64,000 nt of DNA from Hellea sp. GTDB taxonomy: Bacteria; Pseudomonadota; Alphaproteobacteria; Caulobacterales; Maricaulaceae. Every line of letters begins with the position of its first letter. The first letter of the stretch is position 1. The translations under genes were made by a program, and so were the position numbers. The DNA lies in contig JABDKG010000053.1 of the NCBI GenBank assembly GCA_013002305.1, positions 1 to 64,000 on the forward strand. The letters run 5' to 3'. The notes under the pieces are model-generated. The model was not told the origin of the DNA, searched no databases, and saw only the letters and a list, made by a program, of their open reading frames with translations. Below are positions 49,223 to 60,300 of this stretch, piece by piece.

Positions 49223-50194
49223 TTAGCCGTTCAGACCAGCAACAAGCTTTTCAATTGACGCTCTATATTCGGCTTCTAGCTGATCGACATATTCGCCAAC
49301 GGACATGCGCGACGTAACAGCACCAATTCCCTGTCCACAGCCCCAAATGTCTTTCCACGCTTTTGATTCCTGATCGCCGCCTGATCCAAAGTTCATTTTT
49401 GAAGGATCGCTTTCTGGCAAATTGTTTGGATCCAACCCAGCATTTGCAATAGAAGGCTTCAAATAATTACCGTGCACGCCTGTAAATAGATTGGTGTAGA
49501 CAATGTCACTGGCTTTGGATTCAACAATCATATCCTTGTAGCTATCGACGGCATTGGCTTCATGACAGCTAATGAAGGCAGACCCGATATAGCCTAAATC
49601 TGCGCCCATTGCTTTAGCTGCAGCGATAGCGCCGCCTGTAGAAATCGATCCCGATAAAGCTACCGGTCCATCAAAAAATTCACGGATTTCCTGGATAAGG
49701 GCGAAAGGCGATAAACGGCCAGCATGGCCCCCCGCACCCGAACATACTGCAATCAATCCATCAGCACCTTTTTCAAGTGCTTTTTGCGAGAACCGAATAT
49801 CAATGACATCATGCATTGTAATACCGCCGTAAGAATGGATCGCTTCATTAAGCTCCGGACGAGCACCCAAAGATGTGATGACGATCGGGACCTTAAACTT
49901 CACACAGGCCTCGACATCATGGTCAAGACGATTGTTAGACCTATGAACGATTTGATTAACCGCAAACGGCGCAGCCGGACGGTCCGGATTCTGCTCGTTA
50001 TATTCGCCGAGCTCTGTTGTAATTCGATCAAGCCACTCATGTAGAACATGTTCCGGGCGGGCATTTAGTGCGGGAAATGAACCTACAATGCCAGCCTTAC
50101 ACTGCGCGATCACCAAGTCAGGTGTTGAAACAATAAACATTGGCGAGCCGATCAATGGAATGCGCAAGTTCTGCAAGATTTCAGGTAAGGCCAT
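49223..50194 (-). CDS. Nitronate monooxygenase family protein
   Basis: LRIPLIGSPMFIVSTPDLVIAQCKAGIVGSFPALNAR; GADGLIAVCSGAGGHAG; ALSGSISTGGAIAAAKAMGADLGYIGSAF. Confidence 0.92.
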   Translation of the reverse strand: MALPEILQNLRIPLIGSPMFIVSTPDLVIAQCKAGIVGSFPALNARPEHVLHEWLDRITTELGEYNEQNPDRPAAPFAVNQIVHRSNNRLDHDVEACVKFKVPIVITSLGARPELNEAIHSYGGITMHDVIDIRFSQKALEKGADGLIAVCSGAGGHAGRLSPFALIQEIREFFDGPVALSGSISTGGAIAAAKAMGADLGYIGSAFISCHEANAVDSYKDMIVESKASDIVYTNLFTGVHGNYLKPSIANAGLDPNNLPESDPSKMNFGSGGDQESKAWKDIWGCGQGIGAVTSRMSVGEYVDQLEAEYRASIEKLVAGLNG

Positions 50195-50313
50195 TGTTAG
50201 CTCCGGTTTTTGGAATGAATTGGAATATAGAATTTGTCATAAGCAATAAATTGCATATGGCGTCAAGACAACAAGAAAAACTAAGTCGGCGAATGTTTAA
50301 ATACGACGTTTTG

Positions 50314-51546
50314 CTACCTATTCTGCCCGATTTCAAAGAGGCGTCCTTTTTCCGTAATCAGGACAATTAGTAACGAACCTATACCAAGCAATACAAAACC
50401 CCATAAAAGAGGAACCACTGTACCGTTATAGGTTTGTCCGACCGCCCATCCAAATAGGCTGGCGACGGTGGTTGTCGCAAATCCATAAGCTGCACTGGCC
50501 GCGCCGATATTGTCACCATGCGGTTCCATAGCGAGCGCATTAAAATTGGCGCCGAGCATTCCGAAACAAGCAAATGTCAAAACGAAACATGGATAAAATA
50601 GGAAAAACTTTTCTCCGATTAAAATCGCTAAGGCAACGTTTAATCCTGAGAACAGAATAAAACAAAGCAATGCGCCGTGACTTATGCGGCGCATGCCAAA
50701 TCGCTCAACTAAGCGAGAGTTCGTGAAACTTGCGACAGCCATGGTGGCGGCGACGCCTCCGAATACGAGGGCAAAGACGTCGGCAAGGCCGAAAACCTGC
50801 CTGAAAACCTGCTCTGAAGCACTGATAAAGGCAAACAAAGATCCATAAATTACGCCGCTCGCTGCCATATATCCAGCGGCCGTTCGGTTACTCAAGACTG
50901 TTTTGTAAGTCCCAAGGAATGTAGCCAAATTTATAGAACGACGTTTCTCGACCGGTAAAGTTTCCGGCAATCGGATCCAGACCCAAAGCAAAACGAAGGC
51001 ACCCAGCAGGACTAATATTCCAAAGGTCCAGCGCCAAGAGAAGCCCATAACTGACTGTCCCAGAGCTGGCGCAATAATCGGCACAATCATGAAAACCGTC
51101 ATGATTAGAGACATCACCCGAGCCATGCCTCGACCCGACAGAAGATCACGTACAATTGAGACGGCCACTACCCTAATCCCTGACGCAACAACGCCTTGCA
51201 AAAAGCGGATCAAAAGCAACGCCCAGAATGTTGGGGCCAACATGCAGGCAAAACTACCGACAATGAACCCGATAATGCAGAACTTTAGCATACCAACCCG
51301 GCCATATCGGTCAGTCAATGGACCAAAAATGAGCTGAGGGGCACCAAACCCCAGGACGTAGGATATTACGACCAATTGCTGACTATTCTCATTTTTAATT
51401 GAAAAATAATCGCCTATCAGCCCGAGAGCCGGCAACATAGTATCGATAGCGAGCGCATTGAGCGCGATAAGAGCGGCCATCAAAGTAACAAACTCCCAGC
51501 GAGGCATAGGTAATTGGGTAGAATGATATGTCGAAGATGCGCTCAC
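50314..51546 (-). CDS. Bcr/CflA-type multidrug efflux MFS transporter
   Basis: 12-TM; ALNALAIDTMLPALGLIGDYF; GFGAPQLIFGPLTDRYGR. Confidence 0.9.
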   Translation of the reverse strand: MSASSTYHSTQLPMPRWEFVTLMAALIALNALAIDTMLPALGLIGDYFSIKNENSQQLVVISYVLGFGAPQLIFGPLTDRYGRVGMLKFCIIGFIVGSFACMLAPTFWALLLIRFLQGVVASGIRVVAVSIVRDLLSGRGMARVMSLIMTVFMIVPIIAPALGQSVMGFSWRWTFGILVLLGAFVLLWVWIRLPETLPVEKRRSINLATFLGTYKTVLSNRTAAGYMAASGVIYGSLFAFISASEQVFRQVFGLADVFALVFGGVAATMAVASFTNSRLVERFGMRRISHGALLCFILFSGLNVALAILIGEKFFLFYPCFVLTFACFGMLGANFNALAMEPHGDNIGAASAAYGFATTTVASLFGWAVGQTYNGTVVPLLWGFVLLGIGSLLIVLITEKGRLFEIGQNR

Positions 51547-51587
51547 AAGTGGGCGGCTATAAAGTCGTCAAATTCATACGACAAGTT

Positions 51588-52259
51588 TTAAATAAATGTA
51601 CTGATCTCCCCGAGATTTTTTTTGATCAAGGCGTGGCCGGGTACTTTGCATCCTTCTGCCGGGTAGCCGACAACCATGAGTACAAATGGTTTTTCAGTTT
51701 TGGGGCGCCCGCAAATTTCTGTCAGAAAGCCCATCGGCGCCGGCGTATGAGTGAGAGTACCCAATCCGGCATGATGAAGAGCTGTTATCAACATGCCAGT
51801 TGCAAGGCCTACCGACTCCGTTACATAATAGTTTTTCTTGTCTTGACCGGATTGTTCACCGCCCCGTCGCTGCGCAAACACAGCAATCAACCAGGGTGCC
51901 GTTTCCAGAAATGGCTTGTGATCATCAGTACCAAGCGGATCAAGTGCATCGAGCCATTCCTCAGAAGCGCGACCTCCGTAGAATTCCCGTTCTTCTTCTT
52001 CGGCGGCCCTGCGGATTTTAGTTTTTGTATCAGCGTCGGATATTGCGACGAAATACCAAGGTTGGTGATTAGCGCCAGACGGGGCTGTGCCAGCAACTTG
52101 AATACAGCGTTCAATGATATCACGCGGAACCGGGTCTGAAGAGAACATACGAATAGAACGCCGCAAAGACATCTGATCGTGCAATTGCACGACAATATCT
52201 CTCATTTGATCCTCGGATTGCCTGTAATATCCTTCTAGCGGAACAAATTTGTCACTCAT
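51588..52259 (-). CDS. Nitroreductase family protein
   Basis: SLRRSIRMFSSDPVPRDIIERCIQVAGTAPSGANHQPWYFVAI. Confidence 0.92.
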   Translation of the reverse strand: MSDKFVPLEGYYRQSEDQMRDIVVQLHDQMSLRRSIRMFSSDPVPRDIIERCIQVAGTAPSGANHQPWYFVAISDADTKTKIRRAAEEEEREFYGGRASEEWLDALDPLGTDDHKPFLETAPWLIAVFAQRRGGEQSGQDKKNYYVTESVGLATGMLITALHHAGLGTLTHTPAPMGFLTEICGRPKTEKPFVLMVVGYPAEGCKVPGHALIKKNLGEISTFI

Positions 52260-53308
52260 ATTTCATTCCAGTCCAATATGACTTTACCCGTCTTCCCGGT
52301 TTCCATAAGATCAAACGCTTTTTGATAGTCCCGCGCTGCAAATCGATGAGTGATCATTGGGCTCATATCCAGTCCGCTATCGAGCATAGCGAGCATTTTA
52401 TACCAAGTATCATACATTTGACGCCCGTAAATTCCGCGCAAGGTTAGTGCTTTTCCCACGATTTTCGCGAGATCAACGGGGAATGGCTTGGACGGCAAAC
52501 CCAAAATTGCGACATTGCCACCCATAATCATACTGTCGAGCATTTGATTGAAAGCTGGTTCTGCGCCGCTCATTTCCAGACCGACATCAAAGCCTTCATT
52601 CATCCCAATATCGCTCATGACCCCGGAGAGGTTTTTCTCCATTGTGTTGACAAAAATAGCGTCAGGCGCAACTTTTTTGGCAAAATCAAGTCGCCAATTA
52701 TTGATATCGGTTAAGACCACCCGGCGCCCTCCGGCTTTACATGCTACGGCAGCGGCCATGATACCTATCGGCCCAGCACCGGTAATCAAAATGTCCTCAC
52801 CGACCAAATCAAATGAAAGTGCCGTATGCACAGCGTTTCCAAGTGGATCCAGGATCGCGCCAATTTCAAGCGGAAGATTATCGGAGAGCGGTATCACATT
52901 AAATTCTGGAAGCGCTAAATATTGAGCAAATGCGCCAGGCAGGTTGACGCCGATGCCTTTTGTGTCTGGATCAAGGTGAAATCTCCCTGAACGTGCATTA
53001 CGGGACCGATTTCCGACCACGTGCCCCTCGCCCGTCACTTTTTGCCCAATATTTACCCTTCGAACACCTGATCCGATATCTGCAACATATCCGCTATATT
53101 CATGACCAACAATTAAACCGACCGGAACATTTTCCTCAGCCCATCCATCCCATTTGTAAATATGCATATCCGTGCCGCAAATAGCGGTTCGTTCGATTTT
53201 AATCAGGACTTCATCAGGCTCAATTTTTGGCACTGCCCGCTCCTCAAGCCATAGTCCTTTTTCTGGTTTGGCTTTGACAAGGCATTTCATTGTTTCAGGC
53301 AGTGTCAT
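52256..53308 (-). CDS. tdh: L-threonine 3-dehydrogenase
   Basis: MKCLVKAKPEKGLWLEE; ICGTDMHIYKWDGWAEENVPVGLIVGHEYSGYV; adjacent to kbl. Confidence 0.95.
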   Translation of the reverse strand: MTLPETMKCLVKAKPEKGLWLEERAVPKIEPDEVLIKIERTAICGTDMHIYKWDGWAEENVPVGLIVGHEYSGYVADIGSGVRRVNIGQKVTGEGHVVGNRSRNARSGRFHLDPDTKGIGVNLPGAFAQYLALPEFNVIPLSDNLPLEIGAILDPLGNAVHTALSFDLVGEDILITGAGPIGIMAAAVACKAGGRRVVLTDINNWRLDFAKKVAPDAIFVNTMEKNLSGVMSDIGMNEGFDVGLEMSGAEPAFNQMLDSMIMGGNVAILGLPSKPFPVDLAKIVGKALTLRGIYGRQMYDTWYKMLAMLDSGLDMSPMITHRFAARDYQKAFDLMETGKTGKVILDWNEI

Positions 53309-54510
53309 GATATAATCCCGAGTTCGCGACCTACCTTCGTAAAAGCGGCAATCGCGCGGTCAATGTGATCTGGCGTATGACCCGCACTCATTTGTGTACG
53401 GATGCGCGCTTTCCCCTCGGGCACAACGGGAAAGAAAAACCCGGTCACATATACGCCTTCATCCAGAAGCCTATCGGCCATTTGCTGCGCTAGTTTGGCA
53501 TCGCCTAACATAACAGGGATAATCGGATGCTCTCCGGGAAGTAAATCAAATCCGGCTTTTTCCATTCCAGCCCGGAATCGCTTTGCATTTGCCTGAAGTC
53601 GGTCCCGAAGATCATCGCCGTTCTTGACCAAGTCTATCGCTCTCAAGCTGGCTCCAACAAGGGACGGTGCCAATGAATTGGAAAAAAGATAGGGTCTTGA
53701 ACGCTGCCGGAGCATATCGATTACGTTTTGTTTTGCACACGTAAAACCGCCCATTGCGCCGCCAAGCGCTTTACCAAGAGTTCCGGTAAGAATGTCGATC
53801 CGCCCTTCAACATTTCTAAACGCCGCTGATCCGCGACCGCCGGGCCCGATAAATCCGGTCGCGTGACAATCATCTACCATGACCAGCGCTTCATATTTGT
53901 CCGCAAGATCGCAAATTGCGTCGAGTTTGGCGATATAACCATCCATTGAGAAAACCCCGTCTGTAGCAATCATTACGTGGCGCGCACCCCCTGCTCTGGC
54001 CTCCGTCAATTTCGCTTCAAGATCCGCCATGTCGGAATTAGCAAAACGAAATCGTTTCGCCTTACATAGCCGAATGCCGTCAATGATTGAGGCATGGTTG
54101 AGGCTATCGGATACTATTGCATCTTCGGCCGATATTAGCGGTTCGAAAACGCCGCCATTAGCGTCGAAACAAGCCGCATACAAAATGGAATCGTCAAAAC
54201 CCAGCCAGTCTGCAATTGCCCGTTCAAGCTCACGATGCTGATCTTGTGTGCCGCAGATAAACCGCACTGAGGACAAACCGAATCCGTATGTCTCTAATGC
54301 CTTCCGGCTCGCCTCGGCCAAATCTGGACTATTAGATAGGCCGAGATAATTATTGGCACAAAAGTTCAATACTTCGACTTTTGTTCCGTCCTCTTTGACC
54401 TGAATTGCAGCTGCCTGCTTGGAGACGATCAGGCGCTCGCGTTTATACAGCCCCTGCGCTTCGATATCTGAGAGCGCAGCATCTATCTGATTGTAAAAAC
54501 TGATTGTCAT
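53305..54510 (-). CDS. kbl: Glycine C-acetyltransferase (2-amino-3-ketobutyrate CoA ligase)
   Basis: LNFCANNYLGLSNSPDL; SVRFICGTQDQHRELE; VDDCHATGFIGPGGRG; TLGKALGGAMGGF. Confidence 0.96.
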   Translation of the reverse strand: MTISFYNQIDAALSDIEAQGLYKRERLIVSKQAAAIQVKEDGTKVEVLNFCANNYLGLSNSPDLAEASRKALETYGFGLSSVRFICGTQDQHRELERAIADWLGFDDSILYAACFDANGGVFEPLISAEDAIVSDSLNHASIIDGIRLCKAKRFRFANSDMADLEAKLTEARAGGARHVMIATDGVFSMDGYIAKLDAICDLADKYEALVMVDDCHATGFIGPGGRGSAAFRNVEGRIDILTGTLGKALGGAMGGFTCAKQNVIDMLRQRSRPYLFSNSLAPSLVGASLRAIDLVKNGDDLRDRLQANAKRFRAGMEKAGFDLLPGEHPIIPVMLGDAKLAQQMADRLLDEGVYVTGFFFPVVPEGKARIRTQMSAGHTPDHIDRAIAAFTKVGRELGIIS

Positions 54511-54760
54511 GGTTTTTCCTCATTCACGCCTTAGTATGAGTTTAGGTCTGGATAATGTTTCTGAAACTCAATTATTCATGCAAAAAACTATCACTGTTGC
54601 TGTCGACAAGGCAACTCCGCGAGAGGTTAATTGAGATAAATTCAGTTTTATTGCAATGCGCTTATTCGCTCTCCTTGATCGCATTCCTATATGTGCTCTT
54701 TGCCATTCAGATTGTTTTGTCACTCTTGTTATACGTCATGTTTTCTGGAATGTCGTAACA

Positions 54761-55354
54761 ATGTCCGATTTAGACAAGTTGCTCTCCGAAATCCGCGTCT
54801 GCAAGGTCTGCGAATTCGCTGATAAACCCATGCCCCATTCTCCCAGACCCGTCGTTGTGGGAACGAAAAAATCACGTATTAGAATTATTGGACAGGCCCC
54901 CGGAACCCGGGTCCACGCCAGCGGAATCCCTTTTGATGACCCTTCCGGTGATCGGCTACGCAACTGGCTTGGCGTGTCGAAGAAGCAGTTTTACAATCCG
55001 GATTTATTTTCGATAACGCCGATGGGATTTTGTTTTCCTGGGCTGGATACTAAAGGCGGAGACCTACCGCCGCGCAACGAATGCGCACCATTGTGGCAGG
55101 ACAAGCTCACCGATGGTTTAAAAAATGTCGAATTGACATTGCTGGTTGGCCAATATGCGCAGAAAAAATATCTTGGAAAAAGAAGGCAAAGAAATCTTAC
55201 CGAGACGGTTCGGCATTGGCGTGATTATGGACCGGACGTCATTCCGCTCCCTCACCCGAGCTGGCGCAACAATGCCTGGATCAAAAAGAATATGTGGTTC
55301 AATGAAGTTTTAGAAGCTTTAAAAACGCGGATCGTCGAGCTGACTGAAAGATAG
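54761..55354 (+). CDS. Uracil-DNA glycosylase family protein
   Basis: CKVCEF; IRIIGQAPGTRVHASGIPFDDPSGDRLRNWLG; PLPHPSWRN. Start set at internal M (54761). Confidence 0.87.
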   Translation: MSDLDKLLSEIRVCKVCEFADKPMPHSPRPVVVGTKKSRIRIIGQAPGTRVHASGIPFDDPSGDRLRNWLGVSKKQFYNPDLFSITPMGFCFPGLDTKGGDLPPRNECAPLWQDKLTDGLKNVELTLLVGQYAQKKYLGKRRQRNLTETVRHWRDYGPDVIPLPHPSWRNNAWIKKNMWFNEVLEALKTRIVELTER

Positions 55355-57370
55355 AACCGAGATTTCCGATACAGATTTTCGCCCGAAGGCGTCTATTGCT
55401 TCAACACGGTAGAATCCTGGGGTTTCTGGGCGCCATATTGAAAGTCCATTCTCCTCCGATATTGGCTGCCCATCAACAAAGAAGCGAGCCTCACCAGTTT
55501 CAGTTCGGGCGGAAAATGTAAATCCGCGTGATTTTGGTCCAAACTGGTTAGCCAGTAATTCTGTTTCGTGCGGCGGAAACAAGATTTGCGGGCCATCCGC
55601 CGTATAATCATCTACACTCGAGAGGCCTTTAGGCGCAGCTTGATCTCGTTCAAAATCTAAACGACTATCAATTTGAGGCAATGCGTTAAACACATCGAAT
55701 AATAGCGGAGCTGCGGCAATCCGTCCCGTTTGACCTTCACGCGGCGCTCCGTCCGGCCGGCCGACCCAAACTACAATTGTCCACTGATCCGTATATCCCG
55801 CCGCCCAAGCGTCTCGAAAACCATAGGATGTTCCGGTTTTGTAGGCGATAGAAGGCGCCTTTTCGGCCAGCCATGCCGGTACTCGGCCACCTGGGGTTGG
55901 CGCTTGCCTTAAAATGTCGGTCAAATCATTCGCAATATCCTGACTCATCAATGGTACAGTTGCTTGCTCGGGATCCGTTTCTTTCCACCGAAGGCCTTGC
56001 GCCAAACCGCCATTAGCCAATGCCGCATAACCAACAGCCAAATCATTGAGCGTCACGCCGGCCCCGCCGAGCGCAATTGCAAGCCCGGCTTCTTCTGAAT
56101 CTCCACCCAAACGCACCAGATTTACGCCGGAATATTTCAGGCGCGATTCAAACCGTGCGCCGCCGATCCTGTCCATAACGATAACAGCTGGCACATTTAG
56201 GCTATGGCGAAGGGCCTCATGGATGCGGACTTTGCCATAGTAACGGTGATTGAAATTCTCAGGCTGATAATTTCCAAAACGTCTAGGCGCATCTTCAATC
56301 CAGCTCCCACTGGCGAGAATGCCGTCTTCCATCGCAACACCGTACACGAACGGTTTAAGCGTTGATCCGGGGGACCGGTATCGCCGGGTCATGTCCAGCC
56401 AACCGCCCTGTCGTTCTCTCCCGCCTGACGCTATATGGGCGCGCACGGCCATTGTTTCATTTTCGACGAGAGTTAAGGCGACATTGACACTATTTGGTAG
56501 GCCTTCGAGATATTGATTAACAACAGCCTCGACATCGTTTTGCAAATCAAGATCAAAGGTCGAGCGCACGCGTTCATGATTATCGGCGATGGCGTGGGCG
56601 CTTAGCCACGCTGTCGCGGGTATAGTCTGTTTATCCTGCGCAACCGGTATTTCTTTGGCCTCGGTCATTTGACGCTGATCTATCAGGCCTTTTTCATATA
56701 ATTTGTCGAGAATATTATCGCGTCCGTGTTGGGCAATATTGGGCCATCGATCCGGCCGTCTTGCCTCCGGCGCTTGCGGAATGGCAATCAAGAGGGCGAT
56801 CTCTGCATCGTTGAGTTCGTTCGGTTCTTTACCAAAATAGCTCAAGGTCGCGGCATGAATTCCATCGATATTACCGCCGTATGAAATATGGGTGAGATAA
56901 AGCTCTAATATTTCGCGTTTGGACAAATGTTGCTCATATTGAATAGCTCGGAGACTTTCAATTATTTTGGCCCGCAGCGTACGAGGCCTAGGTTCAATCT
57001 GGCGCACAAGCTGCATTGAAATGGTCGAGGCGCCCGACACGGGTTTACCGGCCTTTTGCCAGCTATGAGCCGCCCTAAATATAGCGGGAACGTCCACTCC
57101 GCTATGGGTCCAAAACCGTTCGTCCTCGATTGCAATTAGGCGTTCGACAAATCGCGGGTCAATATCATCCAGATCAGCGGGAATGCGCCAAACACCGTCC
57201 TCAACTGTAAAGCCGGCCATCCAGCCATCTTGCCGATCTAAAACCACAGGCGAAACGAGTTGGGCTTTTGTAAGCGGCGGCGGGAATATTAAATTAGCGC
57301 CAAACAAAATCGCCAAAATGAACAGGCAAAGCCTGAGCACCCACTTCGGATATGTGTATATTCGGGTCAA
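55319..57370 (-). CDS. pbpC: Penicillin-binding protein 1C
   Basis: Transglycosylase IAIEDERFWTHSGVD...GASTISMQLVRQIEPRPRT; transpeptidase RSPGSTLKPFVYG, KTGTSYGFRDAWAAG. Confidence 0.95.
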   Translation of the reverse strand: MTRIYTYPKWVLRLCLFILAILFGANLIFPPPLTKAQLVSPVVLDRQDGWMAGFTVEDGVWRIPADLDDIDPRFVERLIAIEDERFWTHSGVDVPAIFRAAHSWQKAGKPVSGASTISMQLVRQIEPRPRTLRAKIIESLRAIQYEQHLSKREILELYLTHISYGGNIDGIHAATLSYFGKEPNELNDAEIALLIAIPQAPEARRPDRWPNIAQHGRDNILDKLYEKGLIDQRQMTEAKEIPVAQDKQTIPATAWLSAHAIADNHERVRSTFDLDLQNDVEAVVNQYLEGLPNSVNVALTLVENETMAVRAHIASGGRERQGGWLDMTRRYRSPGSTLKPFVYGVAMEDGILASGSWIEDAPRRFGNYQPENFNHRYYGKVRIHEALRHSLNVPAVIVMDRIGGARFESRLKYSGVNLVRLGGDSEEAGLAIALGGAGVTLNDLAVGYAALANGGLAQGLRWKETDPEQATVPLMSQDIANDLTDILRQAPTPGGRVPAWLAEKAPSIAYKTGTSYGFRDAWAAGYTDQWTIVVWVGRPDGAPREGQTGRIAAAPLLFDVFNALPQIDSRLDFERDQAAPKGLSSVDDYTADGPQILFPPHETELLANQFGPKSRGFTFSARTETGEARFFVDGQPISEENGLSIWRPETPGFYRVEAIDAFGRKSVSEISVLSFSQLDDPRF

Positions 57371-57376
57371 TGATCC

Positions 57377-60300
57377 CTAAAGAGACGGATCTGCGGAGAC
57401 TCGAATGCGGCTCGACTTGCCGATCGCCATATTATCCGGCCGATACATATCTTCTACGACTGGACCTGGCAGTACAAAATCACCTGGCGTAACCGCACGA
57501 ATAATATAGGCGGAAATATATTGCTCTTTATCATTGGTCGATAATGAAGCCACAAACCGATCATCCCGGGCTTCAGCAATTTGAAGCTCGCTGATTTTCC
57601 CTATCCAGGCATACGGGCCTTTCTCAGTACCATCCGTACGGTTTCCGTCTTCGGGTTGTAGGATAGTTTCTATCTCAAATCCGGCCGGCAATAGGTCCGC
57701 GACGACGATATTACGATCCCAAAACTCTTTGGAACCGTAAGTAAGCTTAACGGCCAATCGCTCGCCTTGTTTAACGGGCCGGTCTCCCAACGGCTTGCCT
57801 TCAAGCGTTGAAATCGCTTTGGAAATCGTCATGCCCTTAGAAATTGGATCAGGCGCGGATATTGGCGGACCCTCGATAGTCACTGACGCATAAACTCTAT
57901 TATCACTTTCATTGGTGAATGCAGGATTACGAGCCAAATCGGTGCCGTATAGATGGGCCACAGGTTGACCTTTTTTGCTATCAAGGGTCACGTTTTCCGC
58001 TTTAATTTTAGCAGGTTTAACTTTGTCAGCTATCGCATTGAATGCGAGGATTAAATATCCCTTTTCTTGGGTGTTAAGACGCGGATTACTTTTCAGCTTG
58101 CCGCTTAATCGAAGAAGAATAATTTCCGCCACTTCCTCCGCTCCTGACTCGCTGGCAACTGCCACGATACCGGCCATGTCGCGAGTTTCCGAATAATAGT
58201 AATTCCGGCGATCGCGATATTCTGCCTCTTTCATAGCGTCGTCAAAGGCAATATCAGCACGGCGATCATCGCCGAGTAATTTTAGCGCTCCGGCCAAATA
58301 GGCTTTTGAGAGCGGTGTTTTCATTTTGGAGCGGTGATTGTCATAGTGATACCGTGATTGCCCTAAATTGCCATGACCGTTCAGAGCTAAAACATAAAGC
58401 GCATAGGCGGCATCTTCGGCTTTACGGGTTTCTGCCCAGTCTGATCGGTCTCTGGAATAAGCATATCGAAGACTGGAATAACGTGGTGCCCGGCTGATTT
58501 GATTGAGAGCTGAAACACTCCGGTTTAAGACATCATCCGGTACATAATAACCTTCTGCCTTGGCCCGATAAAGAAAGTCAGTTGCGTAGACTCCTACCCA
58601 TCCATAGGCGTATCGATCACCAGCATTCCAAAGTCCGAAAGCGCCATCCACGCTCATACGGTTTGAAATTTTGTGAACTGCACCGTTTATCGCGCGCCGG
58701 CGCTGTAAATCGGTTTGCCCCGGAATTCCGCCAAGGTTGGTCGCATATAGCAATGGGAGCGCCGTCGAGACTGTCTGTTCAGTACAGCCATACGGATATT
58801 TTCGCAGGCTGGCGACGATCGGCGCTGGATCAATCCCAGGCAGACTGGAAAATGACACCGAAACATCCGTTCCTTCGGCGACAAATTTCTCGACCCAATC
58901 TGAACTTAGCGACACAGAATTACCAGGTTCCAATGCGATTATTTGCATCTCTGTCAGCGGATAGTAAGGAGAGCGAATCTGTATTGGATAGGTCGAACTC
59001 GCCTGATAATTGGACGGCCCGGCAATTTCGACACTTACTGTTTCTATTCCAGTACTTAGAGCCGTTACCGGAATGCGATCTTGCTGTCGTTGGCCCTCTT
59101 CAAGATCAAATATCATACTGTCTTGCCCTTCAAGCGCGCCTGTCGTCCTTAGACTTGCCGTATATTTGCCGGCTCCCCCTTCAACATTGTCCAGCGATAC
59201 AGTGACGTAGGCTTTGTCATCAGGTGCGAGAAACCGCGGCGTAGCAATAATCGCAGGGACTTTGTCCCGTACTTTCACAGGCGTTGACGCGCTGCCGATC
59301 GCTTCATCACTCCAGGCCGTTGCCATTAGACGAAGTTCGCCGTTAAACTCGGGAATATTCATCTTGATTTTGGCCTTGCCGTTTTTAACCGGCACCATGC
59401 CTTCAAAAAGGGACACTGATTTTACCGGTATAACTGTCAGACCTTCACCGCCCAGACTGTCGCCGCCGCTGCGCATTTTAGTTGGATTGCCTAAATTGGG
59501 ATTGAGAATTCTGCCATAGTCATCGCGCAGTTCAATCCCAAGCGCTTTTTTACCGAAGTAATGATCAGTCGCGTCGGGCGATTTATATTTGGTGATCTGC
59601 AGAATGCCTTCATCGACAGCCGCAAAATTCATCAATATCTTGCCATCATTAGGCCCGTTCACATTAACAATAAATTCGTGTTCTCCTCGAGGCCTGATCA
59701 CTTCTGGCGTTTCAATTTCGAGGTCGAATGTTTGAGCACTGCGATCCAGAGCTACATAGCTAATTCCGACAGCCCGCCGTGGTACAGGCCGGTCTGACTG
59801 ATCTCGCGGTGTGTAAACTGTAAGCATTGCATAAACGCTATCGCCCCAAGATTCATCAAATTTAAAACTCAGTTCTGAATTTCCTTCGAGTAGTCGAAGC
59901 GGCTGAACCGAATGAACCCGATTGCTAGCAATCACCAGTTCTCCAAACCCTTCATAAGGAGAATTCACGTTTAGCTTTACCGTATCACCAGCATTTACTG
60001 TCTCTGTTAACTTCTCAATCTCGAGTATATCTGGCGCTTCGCTTGCCTCACCCGGTTGATACCAGCCAGAGCGGAATAATTTGGATGCCACGACCTGATC
60101 GCCGTCCCAGATTTCCAATCGGTGCCATCCCCAACTAATATTGTAATCCCAATTGGCAGGTTCATCTGCGCCGACATCGATAGTCCCAGCCGAGACCGGA
60201 ATATCGCGATCATCATAGCGGTAGCGCCAACGCCCACGTTCGCGATACCAATGATAATCCCGATCTACTTTGACAAATTTCCAGTTTAGCTTTTCGCTGA

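Noticed and set aside
51528-52139. 203-aa plus-strand ORF
   Set aside because: Antisense to the nitroreductase CDS; no recognisable domain.
54555-54758. 67-aa hydrophobic plus-strand ORF before the UDG-family gene
   Set aside because: Overlaps the upstream extension of the UDG frame, no clear RBS and no family; not supportable as a small membrane protein.
58582-59205. 207-aa plus-strand ORF
   Set aside because: Fully antisense to the alpha-2-macroglobulin CDS; composition not protein-like.
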